Assembly: GCA_028673005.1 (NCBI GenBank)
Contig: CM054114.1
Coordinates: forward strand, 23,837,369-23,901,368
From: Tanypteryx hageni
Lineage: Eukaryota > Arthropoda > Insecta > Odonata > Petaluridae
DNA: 64,000 bases
Reading direction: 5' to 3'
Within the stretch, counting starts at the first letter, position 1. Each line of letters opens with the position of its first letter. This document shows, piece after piece, positions 9,273 through 21,132 of this stretch. The translations under genes and the position numbers were made by a program. Below the pieces are notes generated by a model, which worked only from the letters and a program-made list of their open reading frames with translations, searched no databases and was not told the origin of the DNA.

Positions 9273-12200
9273 CTCGTTCAAAATTATTCCCAAGATGTTT
9301 ATTGTTTACATTTTGCCTAATAGTATTGACATAATCCACATAATTTTATTGCTGCTGTAAAGGCTTTGGTGCATCTATCCATGTGAATATTAAGTAAGAA
9401 GTTAATGCGTAATTATATTAATGATAAAACTTTACAATACAATAGATAAAATAGTAAATGTTAATGTAAACATCGCTTGCATAATTAAGGAAAGGGGAAC
9501 GTTTGGTAAACTTGGGGTACCCAACACTGAAAGTAAGTAAATTTCAGAATTTATTATATTAGTTTTATTGTAATATGACATCAAAAGTGATATCAATAAA
9601 ATCGTTTGCTACTTAAAAGAAAACCCCTCCCTGAGCAAAGCGGGATGTTTCAGCTAGTTTATTATAACTTTGACTAACCACAATTACACAAATTCACTAT
9701 CAAATCCAGTTGTTTACAGCACTGGTACATGCACTGGCATTTACTGTGACTAACTGACGGAATCAGCCCAAATATTGCATTGTGTGTGTAAACATGAAGG
9801 CAGCTTGAAACATGGTGAACTGAATGGGTGACAGGGATGGCACTTGGGGTAGGCAACATGCCCGACCGCACAGGATATCAATGGAACAGAAAGTTGATAA
9901 CAATGGAACATGACTCTTCTCGGAACTGAAATAAAAATCATTCTTTCCTCATGTATAATAGTTCATAAGTATTTCTGACTTTTGAATCTCTGTTTTACTT
10001 CTCCCCAAATTTTGAGACCCTGGGCCAAGGCCCATATTGTCTTCCCCTCAAGACGCTATGATCAGACCTTCACTTAATCTTGATATAGACGAGCTGAAAC
10101 CTCAGCATCTCCTCCAGCAATTTTCAACTTTATCTTTGCCTATAAGATGCTTAGTCTCTACAATAATTGTATTTAAACCTATTCATTTTGTGGAACTACC
10201 TTTTTCTTTCATATGAAAAATAGTCTCTTTGTAACTTATTTCACTCAAGCAATCTTGTCTTAACCAAACTTCCCATTAGACTAAAATATCGGTTTTTATC
10301 TCTAACATAATATTTTATAATTTTGCTGCACTAAGCATTGTCCTATTATTCTAAATTATAATCTGAGGTTGATTATTCTTTAATTCCTGATTGAGCAATT
10401 TAAGCATTTCCTGGGACAATGACTAAGATGCCGTAAAATATTCAACATCGTTGGATACAGTAATCATCCAATAGGCATTGTTAGTTTATGCATCATGACT
10501 CATCCCTATTAATATTAAAAATAGTAACAATTTAATTCAAGGATTTATTGAACATATTAGCATAGTGATTTCGACAGTTAATCCAGATCTTTGCTTTACA
10601 CAAGTCAAATAGTTCAACTTAGCACAGTATGACTGTGTGGAGCAGAATATTCACGATTGAAAGGAATTTATTTCTCAGAGAGCTTTAGAGTCTGATTCGA
10701 CTCTTATTTCTGGATATTATTATAGTTGAAATAGGACAACATTTAGGTATGATACAGATAGGAGTAAGGTATTTTTAATTAATGCATTACTGGTTTTTAG
10801 TCCTTTATATTTCATTTAGGGAACAGAATCAACTTGATATTCTGTGAAAAGTTGACTCATATCACTTCTACTTTTTCTATTTAAAATATTAAACAATATC
10901 AAGATGCAAATCTAACAATTGTATCATTGCAAAAAAATTTAGGTTATCCACTGGGTATTCCTCAAGCAAATCAATAGTAATTAAGGATAAAAATAAAGAA
11001 TTTGGATAAACTACTGTTAGAAACAATGGAAAAGTTTGGCGTGCTTAATGTAGCCATTCATTGAATGTGATTTGTTTTACATATAACTAGAAGAACCCAT
11101 TCTTTGCCTTTTGTTTATAATTGACACCTTGAAAAGCTTCCTTAGGTAGGTATTAATGATCTTTTGTGACTCTGAAATCATAACTTTATCTTCTTTGACA
11201 TCCATAATTTTGAAAAACATACTGAAAACACTTTTACAATATTTATTCAAGAATTGTTGATGGCCTTCCTACTAGGCGAAATTATACACAAATTTTTTTG
11301 GTTACTTACCCTTGAATGCCTTGTGTAAAACTGATGATGAGAAGAGCATTAGGCACATAAATAGATGCCAAAAACTTGTAGTGTTTGACCTTGGACCTTA
11401 TAAATGGTCATTGTAAAACAAACCTTTACTGGATATTGACAATGTTTGAATTGAAAAGGGTTAGTCACAAGAAATTATGGGAATATGTGGTATAAAAACA
11501 CTGTCCTTTTGCACATCAGTGATACATTTCCATTTTTGTTTACAATGGCACTATAAATAGTATATCATAATTTCTTCTTCTAGTGTTGTCTTATGACAGG
11601 TCTTACCAATTCAGACCGGACACACACACACACAGCAGGGAGGAGGGAAACCCAATGCCGGCATTATCCTGCTGCTTTGAAAGAGCACCGAGGGAGTAAA
11701 CTGCTTAATGTCCCTTCCGAAGGATGGGGGTGCTGATTTTTGCACGGTCTCCTCAAACCACGTAAGTCGGAGGGGTGAACTCAGAAAAAATCCCACTTTC
11801 ACAGGATTGGATTTTCTGGGTGTTCCTACAGTGGTAGAATGTCTTTTCTTATTCAAATCTTTAAGCAAACAGACTTGAACTCACTTTTTGTGCTGAAGAG
11901 GGGTTTTCTTCTAGAAAGTGATGCACTGTTAGTGGTCAACAACTGTAAGGGAGAAACCCTCAGAAAAATATTCATCAAGTTGGATGAGAAGAATATATTT
12001 GTAGTAGGAAGGTTCACTGATTGAAGGAGCTTTGAGACATCTGTAATTTATGGCAGAAACTTAATGCACAAAAAATTAAGTAATTGTAAAAGTAGATGTT
12101 GCTGTACACGATTGATCAATTAAAATGCTCATTAAATCAACTTTAAAGATGCTTCTAAGTAGAAAATCTCTGCTCAGAAACATTAATGCCTATTACATTA

Positions 12201-13139
12201 TTTTCAATAGGAAAAATATTATGCATTTTTGATTTACACAATGATTTTCAGGAATGCAACTCGTGCATAAATCAGGGGATACCTGTATTTGCATAGAAAT
12301 ATTAATACTCCCTGAATTTCTTAGTTTTTTATGGGGTTGTTAAGCATACAGTTTAGATAACATCTGAATTTCATCTTATAAATATCTGTGAATGATGAAA
12401 ATGTCAGTTTTTTATATTTAAAAATCTATAAAAACCGATAAAATCTCTAAAAAAGGATAAAATCCATGGAAGCGGCAGCCCTGTGTATATATGCAGTGAA
12501 GCCTCTATAATCTGATCTAATCGGTGCAACTGTGTGTTTGGATTATCAAGGTGTTCAGATTGCTGGATTCTAAGTAAATGACTATGTTTTTAAGAAAATA
12601 AACGGTGCAATATACATTGCACAAACATTCTCATATACCTATATATGTTTGTTCTCACTACATTCTTCCTCGAAATTAACTGTGTGTGCTTGGCGATTCA
12701 CTGCCAATTATGTTAATAATGCATAGCAACAGGACCAAAGCGACTGACACCATCAACCTCTCACGTCTAATACATCTCACCAAGCACGCAACCAGGATTT
12801 TCTCTTAGGAGGGGTTCAGCCCTAAAATTTCATGAGTAGATTGCTAGTTGTTAGAAACTTCACACAATATAAATATGCGTAATTCAATAAGTATCTGTAT
12901 AATGATTATAAATTGTAAGCTGAGAGAAATAGAAAATATAAAAAGTCAAAAGAGTATATTTCCTGTATATTTATAAGGCTAGTAAGAGATTTTTAAATAG
13001 AGGCTAAAGCCCATCAGCCCCTCCCTCTTGGTGAACCCCTGCCTCTCACTGATGGAATTTTATATTTGGGAATCCCTGGGTGCCCTCTCCCTTCTGACGC
13101 ATGCGCTGAGCATCTTGTACAGAAATAATGCCACTGGAT
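9273..13139. other. Long non-coding stretch
   Basis: No protein family could be read on either strand. At 11585-11870 there is a GC-richer block starting with a (AC)n run after GACCGGACAC, which looks like part of an unknown repeat. At about 12493 a CAGTGAAGCCTCTATAATCTG block resembles a lone Tigger-type end without a partner. Confidence 0.35.
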
Positions 13140-13640
13140 AATATATGGCAACTGTTTTTGGTCACATGGCTTAGTTAGTATTATTGGTGACATCAGATGG
13201 ATGGATTTTAATCGAAATCCTTGGAGCCATTTTTGAGTAAATCAAATTTTGTTTCAAAATATCCAAGAATAAAGTACCCTTAGTTGTTGCACAATATTGT
13301 TTAGCTTTTCAGAATGTCTTTTATGAATGATATTATCCATAAATATGAGATATCATTCGATTTAGTTTAACTGTAAGGCTGTAGTAAGAGTTGGAATGGA
13401 TCGTGGCTGAGGCGTGACATCATAAGGCTTAGGTAAGGTAGCTTAGCATACATTGTAATGTCACTGGATGCCATATAGTGATTTCAAGAGACATGGTTTA
13501 TGCAGTATTATTTGTGACATCAGGCTCTACATTTGGATTGATTTTAATCAAATTCTCTTGAGCCATTTTTGAGTAAATCAGATTTTTCTAAAAATCACCA
13601 AGAATAAACTACCCTTTATTTTTGTGCAATATCATTTATG
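13140..13640 (+). repeat. Direct duplication of about 190 bp
   Basis: Blocks at about 13140-13330 and 13450-13640 match in order: a CACTGGAT start, a TGACATCAG block, ATTTTAATC, GAGCCATTTTTGAGTAAATC, an AAGAATAAA..TACCCTT block and TGCACAATAT/TGTGCAATAT. The copies are diverged by perhaps a quarter. No gene is evident. Confidence 0.65.
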
Positions 13641-13665
13641 AAAAAAGAGTCTGCAAAAGATGATA

Positions 13666-14014
13666 TACGAGGTGCTACCCAAAATGCACCAGCGCACACG
13701 TCACTTGTTATTAGGCAGTTCCTGGCTTCCAAAAACATGACAGTCATCCCACATCCTCCCTACTCTCCTGACCTCACCCCCCTGCGACTTTTTCCTGTTC
13801 CCCAAAATGAAACTCTGGCTGAAAGGGCGATGATTGGACACAATTGAGGAGATCTGGGCAGAATCGTAAGAGGTGCTTAACATGCTCACACTTGCGGACT
13901 TCCAAGGATGCTTCACATCATGGAAAAAAATTCTGGGGACAGTGGAAATTAGGACTTAGCGTAAGTAATTTTTTTTATGCACAAATTTCTGGAACTTTTG
14001 GGTAGCACCTCGTA
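13666..14014 (+). mobile_element. mariner element, internally deleted (349 bp)
   Basis: The ends are inverted repeats, TACGAGGTGCTACCCAAAA and its complement, each beginning with TA. The interior is the C-terminal part of a mariner transposase (see 13690-13950). An autonomous copy would be near 1.3 kb, so about 1 kb of 5' coding sequence is gone. Confidence 0.8.
13690..13950 (+). pseudogene. mariner transposase C-terminal fragment
   Basis: The reading runs AHTSLVIRQFLASKNMTVIP and HPPYSPDLTP, the region before and around the third catalytic Asp of mariner transposases (HPPYSPDLAPCDFxLFP). After frameshifts near 13790-13830 it continues as an LTLADFQGCFTSWKK block, typical of the C-terminus. 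Frames shift at least twice, so it encodes nothing functional. Confidence 0.75.
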
Positions 14015-14439
14015 TTGCACAAATTCCAGATACCATTCGATTTTATGTGCATGTTTGGGCCTTAGTACTGCAAACAGACAGACGGCATGGCGAAAACCAC
14101 TTTTATGGACTCGGGGACACCTAAAATGTGCAAAATCTCTAAGTCAAACTTTTTTCAAGATTTCCGTACTTTTCTAAATACTACATATATGAGAAAGTAA
14201 AAATATTTATTATAATGTATAGTAGGTATATATAGTATAGTATCTTGCAATGCCCCACTTAATTGATACTGTAATCATTGGGAGCAAACAGTCGTCATGA
14301 AAGGAGGAATCTAATAATGGGACCATTAAAGGAAGACCAGACTTGAAAGATAATAATTAGATAGAATTTAATGATCGCTACTAGAATGACTAATTATTTG
14401 TAGCTTAAATGGATTTAAATGTAACCTATTTTCTTGACC
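14015..14439. other. No gene seen
   Basis: AT-rich spacer between the mariner remnant and the RTE element. Confidence 0.35.
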
Positions 14440-17400
14440 CTCCCTAAGGACTGCATAACCTTACAGAGGTGGGAGGGTTTGTGTACTCTTACGAACCAAA
14501 GAGCTATGCCGGCGGGAGATAATTCTCCTGGTAGGACCATCCAAGCCGGAAAGGTCTGAGGGGAAGAGTTAGACTAAGAAGCAGTCTTGGGGGTTTTACA
14601 TCCCCCTGTGCAAGGGCAGCAGCTTGCACAGTACCTCTGTAGGTGGTGATCATGTGGATCTGAACAGCTACAGATGGGTAATCACTCTGTGAAACTGCGA
14701 TGAGGAAAGCAAGGGGAAACTACCTCATTATATTTCCCATGATAGGCTGAAAAGCTGAAAAATACCTCTATGGATCTTTCTGGGGTAAAATATTCCGGAG
14801 GTAAAATAGTCCCCCAATCGGATCTCCGGGTGGGGACTACCCTAGGGGATGCACAGAGGAAATTTAACATTAATAGGAAAGCAAGTGGTGAGAAATTAAG
14901 AATAGGCACATGGAATGTTAGGACTATGAATTCAGGGGGTAAACTAGAGAACATAAAAAGGGAAATGAGAAGGAATAATTTAGGTATAGTAGGTCTTAGT
15001 GAAGTTTGGTGGGAAGGAGAAGGCGAGATAAATTCAGACGAATTTAAGATTATTTACTCGGGAGGGGAAAAAAAGGAAAGGGGAGTGGGGATTATAATGA
15101 GAAAAGAGATAGCTGAAAGAATTGGCAAGGTAGTGACAGTTAATGATAGATTAATAGCCGTAAAACTTCAGATGGAGCCAGTGGAAATGCTTATAATTCA
15201 AGTGTATATGCCAACGACTAATGCTAGCGACGACGAAGTAGATGAAATCTATGAACAGATTATGGAGATATTGGAGGAGGAGGGAAAAGGAAGGATCACC
15301 ACCATAGTAATGGGAGATTGGAACAGTGTAGTCGGAGAGGGACAGGAAGATAACATAGTGGGAAAATATGGACTAGGGAAGAGAAATGAAAGAGGGAATA
15401 AACTTGTGGAATTCTGCCATAGAAATAGATTAATTGTAACTAATACATGGTTTAAGCATCACCAGCGGAGACTTTACAGATGGAGAAGCCCAGGAGACCA
15501 GAGACGATACCAGATAGATTACATACTAGTCAATGAAAGATTTAGAAATAGCATTAAAAATGTGAAAACACTACCAGGGGCAGATATCGATTCTGACCAC
15601 AACCTTTTGGTGGCAAATATACAATGTAGACTGAAGAGCGTTAAGAGAAACATAAGAGTTAACAAGAAATGGAACTTAGAGGAACTCCTTAAAAACAAGG
15701 AGGCTATTATGACTGAGCTTGAGGAAAGGTTGGGGGAGAGAGCTGAAGAAAATAGGAAGAATGTAGATGAGGAGTGGAGATACATCCATAGCAACATTAA
15801 AGATGTAATGGAAAAGAAGGTAGGAAAGATAACGGGTGAAAGAAACAAAAAACCCTGGATCACAGCAGCCATGCTGCAAAAAATGGAAGAGCGGAGAAAG
15901 TGGAAGAACATAAACACTGAAGAAGGCCAAAGAAAGTACAAGGAGTTAAATAATGCTTTGAGAAGGGAAACAGATAAAGCCAGAGAACAGTGGATAAATG
16001 AGAAATGCGAGGAGATTGTCGAATGTGAAAGAATTTGTAGAACAGACCTCATGTATAGCAAAGCAAGGGAACTATTCAAGAAAAAAGCAAGAAAGATAGG
16101 ACGTAAAGGAATCATGAACAAAAGTGGTAAAATAGTATCGGAGCCAGACAATGTAAAGAATGTCTGGAAAGAATACATTGAGGTTCTGTATGACAAAGAA
16201 GGAAAGCCAAGAAATATTGAATTAAATGAAGAAGAGGATGTGGAAGAAGATCAGTTAGGACCAAGTATTCTCGAGTCTGAAGTTAAAAGAGCAATTGATG
16301 ACATGAAAAGAAGAAAGGCTGTTGGGAGTGATGATATACCCGTGGACGTTCTTAAGGTTTTGGGGTCTAAAGCAGTTAAGCAACTCACAAAATTTTTTAA
16401 CCAAGTATATGATACTGGCGTATGGCCTGAAGATTTTTTAGATGTTGTGATGGTACCACTGGAGATAAAGAACAATGCAGAATGTTGTAAGGATTACAGA
16501 ACTATTAGTTTAATTTCTCATACGGCTAAAGTTCTAACCAGAATAATAACCAAAAGAATTGAATGTAAAATAGAAAAGGAGCTGCAAGATAATCAGTTTG
16601 GTTTTAGAAGAGGAAGGGGGACTAGAGATGCTATAGGATGTATGAGGATGATGATAGAAAGAGCGCTAGAAGTCAATAAAGATATGTATTTTTGTTTTGT
16701 AGATTGGGAAAAAGCTTTTGACCAAGTGAAATGGGATAAGATGCTGGGTATTTTAAACAAAATAGGAATAGATTGGAAAGATAAAAGACTGCTTAAAAAC
16801 CTTTACTTTGATCAAAAGATTAGAGTCAGGGTTGAAGGAGAAGAAACAGAAAGTACTTCAATAGGGAGGGGAGTGAGGCAGGGCTGTCCTATTTCACCAG
16901 CGATATTTAATATTTATGCAGAAACAATAACAGAAGAAGCGTTGATGGAAGAGAAAGGATTTAAGATAGGAGGTGAAAGTATTACCACCATTAAATACGC
17001 AGATGATCAGGGCTTAATAGCAGAAGGCGAGAAAGAGCTTCAGAGGATGACAGACAGACTAGTTGAGGTTGGCCAACAATATGGAATGAAGATCAATACA
17101 GAAAAAACGAAAGTCATGGTGGTTTCAAAGGAACATAAAGAATTAAATATAATGGTAAATGGCAAAAAATTGGAACAAGTAAGTAGTTTCAAATATCTCG
17201 GCAGTATTTTAGCACAGGATGGAAGTAGTACACAGGACATCAGAAGTAGGATTGCAATGGCAAAAGCAGCATTTAACGAGAAGAAGAAGCTTCTCACAAG
17301 CAAGAAAATAAACCTAGAAACAAGGAAGAAATTAGCAAAATGCTACATATGGAGCATAGCTCTTTATGGTGCAGAGACGTGGACGATAAGGAGAAAGGAG

Positions 17401-17772
17401 GAAAAATATTTAGAAAGTTTTGAGATGTGGGTATGGAGAAGAATGATGAAAGTGAAATGGACAGAGAGGAAGAGAAACGAAGAAGTATTAGAAATGGTGG
17501 GAGAAGATAGGATGCTAATAAAAACAATCAGGAAAAGAAAAGCAAATTGGATAGGGCACATATTGAGAAGACAGTGATTACAAAGGACGATCTTAGAAGG
17601 AAAAATTAGTGGAAAAAGAGGAAGAGGGAGAAAAAGAATAGGAATATTAGATAATATAAAGCAGGGATATACTACTTATAGAGGTATAAAAGAAGCTTCT
17701 AGGGAGAGAGAGAAATGGAGGCAGCGATTCAGTTAAAACCTGTCTTCGGACAGAAGCATGATGATGATGATT
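14440..17772 (+). mobile_element. RTE-type LINE, near full length
   Basis: A 5' UTR of about 330 bp holds a GAAACTGCGATGAGGAAAGC block that recurs in the minus-strand RTE at 62.7 kb. The single long ORF encodes endonuclease plus RT, and the 3' end carries a short GATGATGATGAT tail at about 17758-17771 instead of poly(A), as usual for RTE-clade elements. The tail sits just after ACCTGTCTTCGGACAGA, whose counterpart also ends the element at 59.2 kb. The only visible defect is one stop in the last part of the ORF. Left boundary approximate. Confidence 0.8.
14770..17577 (+). CDS. RTE LINE endonuclease-reverse transcriptase
   Basis: A 935-codon ORF. Residues about 40-280 form an APE-type endonuclease: IGTWNVRTM, GLSEVWWEGEG (catalytic Glu), VMGDWNSVVGEG (D-x-N pair) and DSDHNLLV (catalytic SDH). 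The RT domain shows FVDWEKAFDQV (motif A), GRGVRQGCPISPAIFNIYAE (motif B) and IKYADDQGLI (motif C, YADD intact). All key catalytic residues are present. The frame is stopped by TGA at 17575-17577, but continues open in the same frame to a TAA at 17734-17736 with a GKRGRGRKR block seen in the sister copy, so the stop is probably one late nonsense mutation. The protein would nick DNA and prime cDNA from the element's 3' end. Confidence 0.85.
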   Translation: MDLSGVKYSGGKIVPQSDLRVGTTLGDAQRKFNINRKASGEKLRIGTWNVRTMNSGGKLENIKREMRRNNLGIVGLSEVWWEGEGEINSDEFKIIYSGGEKKERGVGIIMRKEIAERIGKVVTVNDRLIAVKLQMEPVEMLIIQVYMPTTNASDDEVDEIYEQIMEILEEEGKGRITTIVMGDWNSVVGEGQEDNIVGKYGLGKRNERGNKLVEFCHRNRLIVTNTWFKHHQRRLYRWRSPGDQRRYQIDYILVNERFRNSIKNVKTLPGADIDSDHNLLVANIQCRLKSVKRNIRVNKKWNLEELLKNKEAIMTELEERLGERAEENRKNVDEEWRYIHSNIKDVMEKKVGKITGERNKKPWITAAMLQKMEERRKWKNINTEEGQRKYKELNNALRRETDKAREQWINEKCEEIVECERICRTDLMYSKARELFKKKARKIGRKGIMNKSGKIVSEPDNVKNVWKEYIEVLYDKEGKPRNIELNEEEDVEEDQLGPSILESEVKRAIDDMKRRKAVGSDDIPVDVLKVLGSKAVKQLTKFFNQVYDTGVWPEDFLDVVMVPLEIKNNAECCKDYRTISLISHTAKVLTRIITKRIECKIEKELQDNQFGFRRGRGTRDAIGCMRMMIERALEVNKDMYFCFVDWEKAFDQVKWDKMLGILNKIGIDWKDKRLLKNLYFDQKIRVRVEGEETESTSIGRGVRQGCPISPAIFNIYAETITEEALMEEKGFKIGGESITTIKYADDQGLIAEGEKELQRMTDRLVEVGQQYGMKINTEKTKVMVVSKEHKELNIMVNGKKLEQVSSFKYLGSILAQDGSSTQDIRSRIAMAKAAFNEKKKLLTSKKINLETRKKLAKCYIWSIALYGAETWTIRRKEEKYLESFEMWVWRRMMKVKWTERKRNEEVLEMVGEDRMLIKTIRKRKANWIGHILRRQ

Positions 17773-18556
17773 TTCTTGAAGATTTAAAATATTTTGTATG
17801 ATAATTAGAAGAGTAATGATTAGCTCAGTATGATCAGAGGTTTTTTGAAAGTGAAAATAGTGGTGCAAGTTTGGCAGAAGTATGATGGAAGAGGGAGAAT
17901 GACAATTATTAGCAATTTAAAGTTAATATTGAACCCAAAACATTACAAATTTTGTCCAACTTATTCATTATATTCTTTTTTGTATCATATTATCTATTTT
18001 TATTTCATCCTAGCAAAGACCTATTAACTTTTATCATACGGCAATCATTTACAATGGTGCTTCCTCATGGCCAGACATTTTTTACTATCAGAGTTCAAAG
18101 AACATACATTATGTTAAATTTGAATATTTCCTAAAATATTAATCGAGATCAATTCAAATAAAAAGCATAATAAAAACAAATTCCCTATATATTTCTCACT
18201 ATTAATTTTGTGAAAAAATTTATCAACATTTTAATTCGATGAATTAATTATAAATAATCCTAAAAATAAGAAAACAATCAAATTAAAAGAAATAAACTGA
18301 GAAGATATACACATTTTTTAGAGTAAAATTATCAAACTTTGTTTGATGTGTGTGATATTACACTGTGCTATGGCTCAAGCATCTTTTAAAATAAAAGTTT
18401 TAATTACTAAATAAACAAATTAAAAAATTCACAAAAATCACTTTTTCACTATCTCAAATGTAACCTTCCCCCTATACCTAAAATTTACACCCATAACAAA
18501 ACTTGAATTATTTTCTATACATAACAAAATGCATTGAAATAAAAAGTTAATAAACC
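17773..18556. other. No gene seen
   Basis: Very AT-rich; short frames only, none with recognisable motifs. Confidence 0.35.
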
Positions 18557-18790
18557 ATTAAAACTTTACATTTGTGTGGTAAATGCGGAAACATGGGTCT
18601 ATACAGAGGCCCATGTCACATTTGGTGCACTTGAATCTTGTTCCCACTCTTTTTTATTTGCCGAACGCACATGACAATGTAAATGTGAACACTTGACTGG
18701 CCAATGTGCTGAATGTATCACTTCCAGTCTTGTTTTTTGTTCAGATTAGGAAACTCGACCTACTCTTGGGGAGGAGGAGGAGACAGTTAC
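18557..18790 (-). pseudogene. piggyBac transposase C-terminal Cys-rich fragment
   Basis: The minus strand reads RVGTRFKCTKCDMGLCIDP followed by CFRIYHT, matching the Cys/His-rich zinc domain at the C-terminus of piggyBac transposases (C..C...LC...CF..YHT). The stop codon follows within a few residues. Upstream, in a shifted frame, an HWPVKCSHLHCHVRSANK block fits the linker before it. The catalytic domain and TTAA ends were not found, so this is a relic. Confidence 0.65.
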
Positions 18791-19213
18791 CATGCAACCA
18801 TAAAGGTAGGAGAGAGAAATGACTGTGACTGGCGTATGGCATACAAATGAGAAATGAGAAAATACAGATTGTTACAAAATGTTTGCATTTATTCCTCCTT
18901 CAGAAATACATATGCAGTTCAATTTCCACCAGCTACTACTTATAATCGACTATTTTGTCAGAGAAAAAAAACTTAATGAAATTAAGGCATATTTACATTG
19001 AAGTTACTTTGTTAAAATGAACGAATGGTTGGATCTTTTCACAAAATATACAGTGAAACACTTATAACATAACATAGTAAAAAAGGAACTATTAGAACCA
19101 ATAAGGACTGAGCGATATCTGAAATGAGTAAACGCACTGCGTCGGCATATGGCACTGCTCTGCTGTAAGCGTGTGTATATATGTATACGTATGTGTGTAT
19201 ATATATGTATGTA

Positions 19214-19217
<4 letters not shown>

Positions 19218-19245
<28 letters not shown>
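19218..19245. repeat. (TA)n microsatellite
   Basis: Uninterrupted TA dinucleotides beside the fold-back at 19278-19447. Confidence 0.9.
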
Positions 19246-19277
19246 ACAACTTACGGAAAAGGAAAGGTAAAATGAAT

Positions 19278-19444
19278 ATATGGATGTCAACAAGGTGTTG
19301 GGATGAGGAAACCCAGTGAGCACTCTGTGTTTTTGTGTTATTTTACGTGTGTCGCTTCGACACCCCTGGGGCCTCGCCAACCTGAAGTCGTCTGATTGGT
19401 GAGTGCTCACTGGGTTTCCTCATCCCAACACCTTGTTGACATCC

Positions 19445-19447
<3 letters not shown>
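19278..19447. repeat. 170-bp fold-back with 46-bp inverted arms
   Basis: The left arm ATGGATGTCAACAAGGTGTT.. (to about 19323) is matched essentially perfectly by its complement at 19402-19447. The loop (19324-19401) contains TTTTACGTGTGTCGCTTCGA, which also occurs with changes on the minus strand at 63240-63290. Both sites lie next to (TA)n. By that link it is probably an inverted terminal piece of a Penelope-like element. Confidence 0.75.

Positions 19448-19503
<56 letters not shown>
19445..19503. repeat. (TA)n microsatellite
   Basis: TA dinucleotides with one G interruption, directly abutting the right arm of the fold-back. Confidence 0.9.
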
Positions 19504-19506
<3 letters not shown>

Positions 19507-20968
19507 GTATATATATTTCTTTAAACAATTTAAAATTGTCACGTCATCATATGTATACATCTTTGACTGAAATCAAATGGATTATAATGGAGTCTAAGCA
19601 TGAAATCAATGCTCTTAAGTTATGGAAAATCAATTCCCATTGAAAGGCATTGGAGTCATTGCTATGGTAGTTGATATTTATCATTGTTGAAAACCGAAAA
19701 AAGTCTCATAATTTTATGATTAAAATAAAATTTTTATGCAAATTCATCCCTAGTAGGCCTAGGAGGAAGCAGTTTTTAGTAAGTAAATAGACCTAATCTG
19801 GTTGTGGCATATAGCAGTTTTATGGTATGCGTTTGTTCAAAGTATATCATTAAGTTTAAAATATTCCATTGCATGAATAGTGGCTATTTGCGATATACTC
19901 GACACTTTCTTAACTTTTTTAACAAGTTCATCAGCTTCTTGTCTGAATTGGTCACAAAATTAGGTTAAAATCCAAAGAAGTATCTTTTTATCAATCAGAA
20001 ACTAGAGATTTAACTACAACTAGGAGCTCTGCCCCTCTGGCCACCAACCCCCCTGCCCAAGCTGTGAAAAATGTCCCTTTTTCTGACTAAAAACTAATTT
20101 TTATACCAATTCAGTATGGATTTGAAATAACAATTTCCAATACCTAAGGATTTGCAACCATCAATACAGCCTGCCACATAGAAAAGGTCAGACACTGCCT
20201 TTAGTCATAGCTGTTTTCCATATATTATCGTGAATTTCATGCAGAAACCAACTTATGCTATTTCATCTGCTCTGTGATTTTTGTGGAATGAAACATTTTC
20301 TGCTGTATTCACTTATATATTTATATTATTCAATTTTTATATTTGAGAAATCATTTGTTGTCATTTTTATGCACTCTTTGCACCAAGTTAATACATTTAT
20401 GGAAAGTTGTGTCTGTCCATCCTTTTGTTTGTTTCATTCATCTCACAAACCACTCAACTGATTTTTATGGCATTTGGTTCAGGAGTTATACAATAAAAGT
20501 CTTCTAGAAGCATTAATTTTCTATTTTCATATTTGTTACATTTTGAGCATATGACCATTGGCTTACAAATATAATAAATCATTTCCAATTACTTCAACAT
20601 ACCAGTTTGAAATATAATGCATGACATCTTGTTTAAAGCAGTTAATTAAATTTACATGTCCACTTAACATTCATCATGGGAACGATTCATTAAGATTACA
20701 ATTTATATTTACAAAAAGGCTAGTTCTGGATAACTCGCAGAAAGCTTCAGATTCGCTAGAGTTTAAATTAGACTTTCTTTACATGATTTTTATCTTCTTT
20801 TTTCGCGATTTTTAATATTTTCCACTTGAACATTAATCTGCTTGAGATTCTTCTCCAAGTAATAGCTGAAAAAAATCCATATTTTATTATCTATTAAGAA
20901 GTAATATTTGATTATCAAATGCAGTATTTAATTAAGCTCTTTTCAAGAATAAATTTAAGAAAATATTT
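19504..20968. other. No gene seen
   Basis: AT-rich sequence; two open frames of about 65 codons (20255-20461, 20621-20815) show no family motif and are probably chance. Confidence 0.35.
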
Positions 20969-21112
20969 TTACCATACTAATATAATTACCTCTCTTTGAA
21001 ACTCCTTCAGTTCTTCCTTCTTTCTCCTTTCAAAGAAGCCAGCCTGAAATGATAAACCAAGTAGCATACATACATAGTACAATCCTGCATCAGACACCTT
21101 ATAAAAAGTTAT

Positions 21113-21131
21113 ACACACACACACACACACA
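21113..21131. repeat. (AC)n run at the broken end of an RTE fragment
   Basis: Nine to ten AC units directly replace the last codons and 3' UTR of the RTE copy to the right. Confidence 0.85.
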
Positions 21132-21132
21132 T

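Noticed and set aside
11611..11868. 85-codon minus-strand frame in the GC-richer block
   Set aside because: Begins in an (AC)n run and has no homologous pattern; the block is better described as an unknown repeat.
15519..16196. Minus-strand 225-codon frame inside the RTE ORF
   Set aside because: It is the reverse shadow of the purine-rich RTE coding strand (Ser/Leu/Phe-rich, no motifs).
19190..19528. Minus-strand frames of IYIYIY repeats at (TA)n arrays (also at 50.1 and 63.0-63.4 kb)
   Set aside because: Translation of TA dinucleotides gives open Ile-Tyr repeats by chance; no gene.
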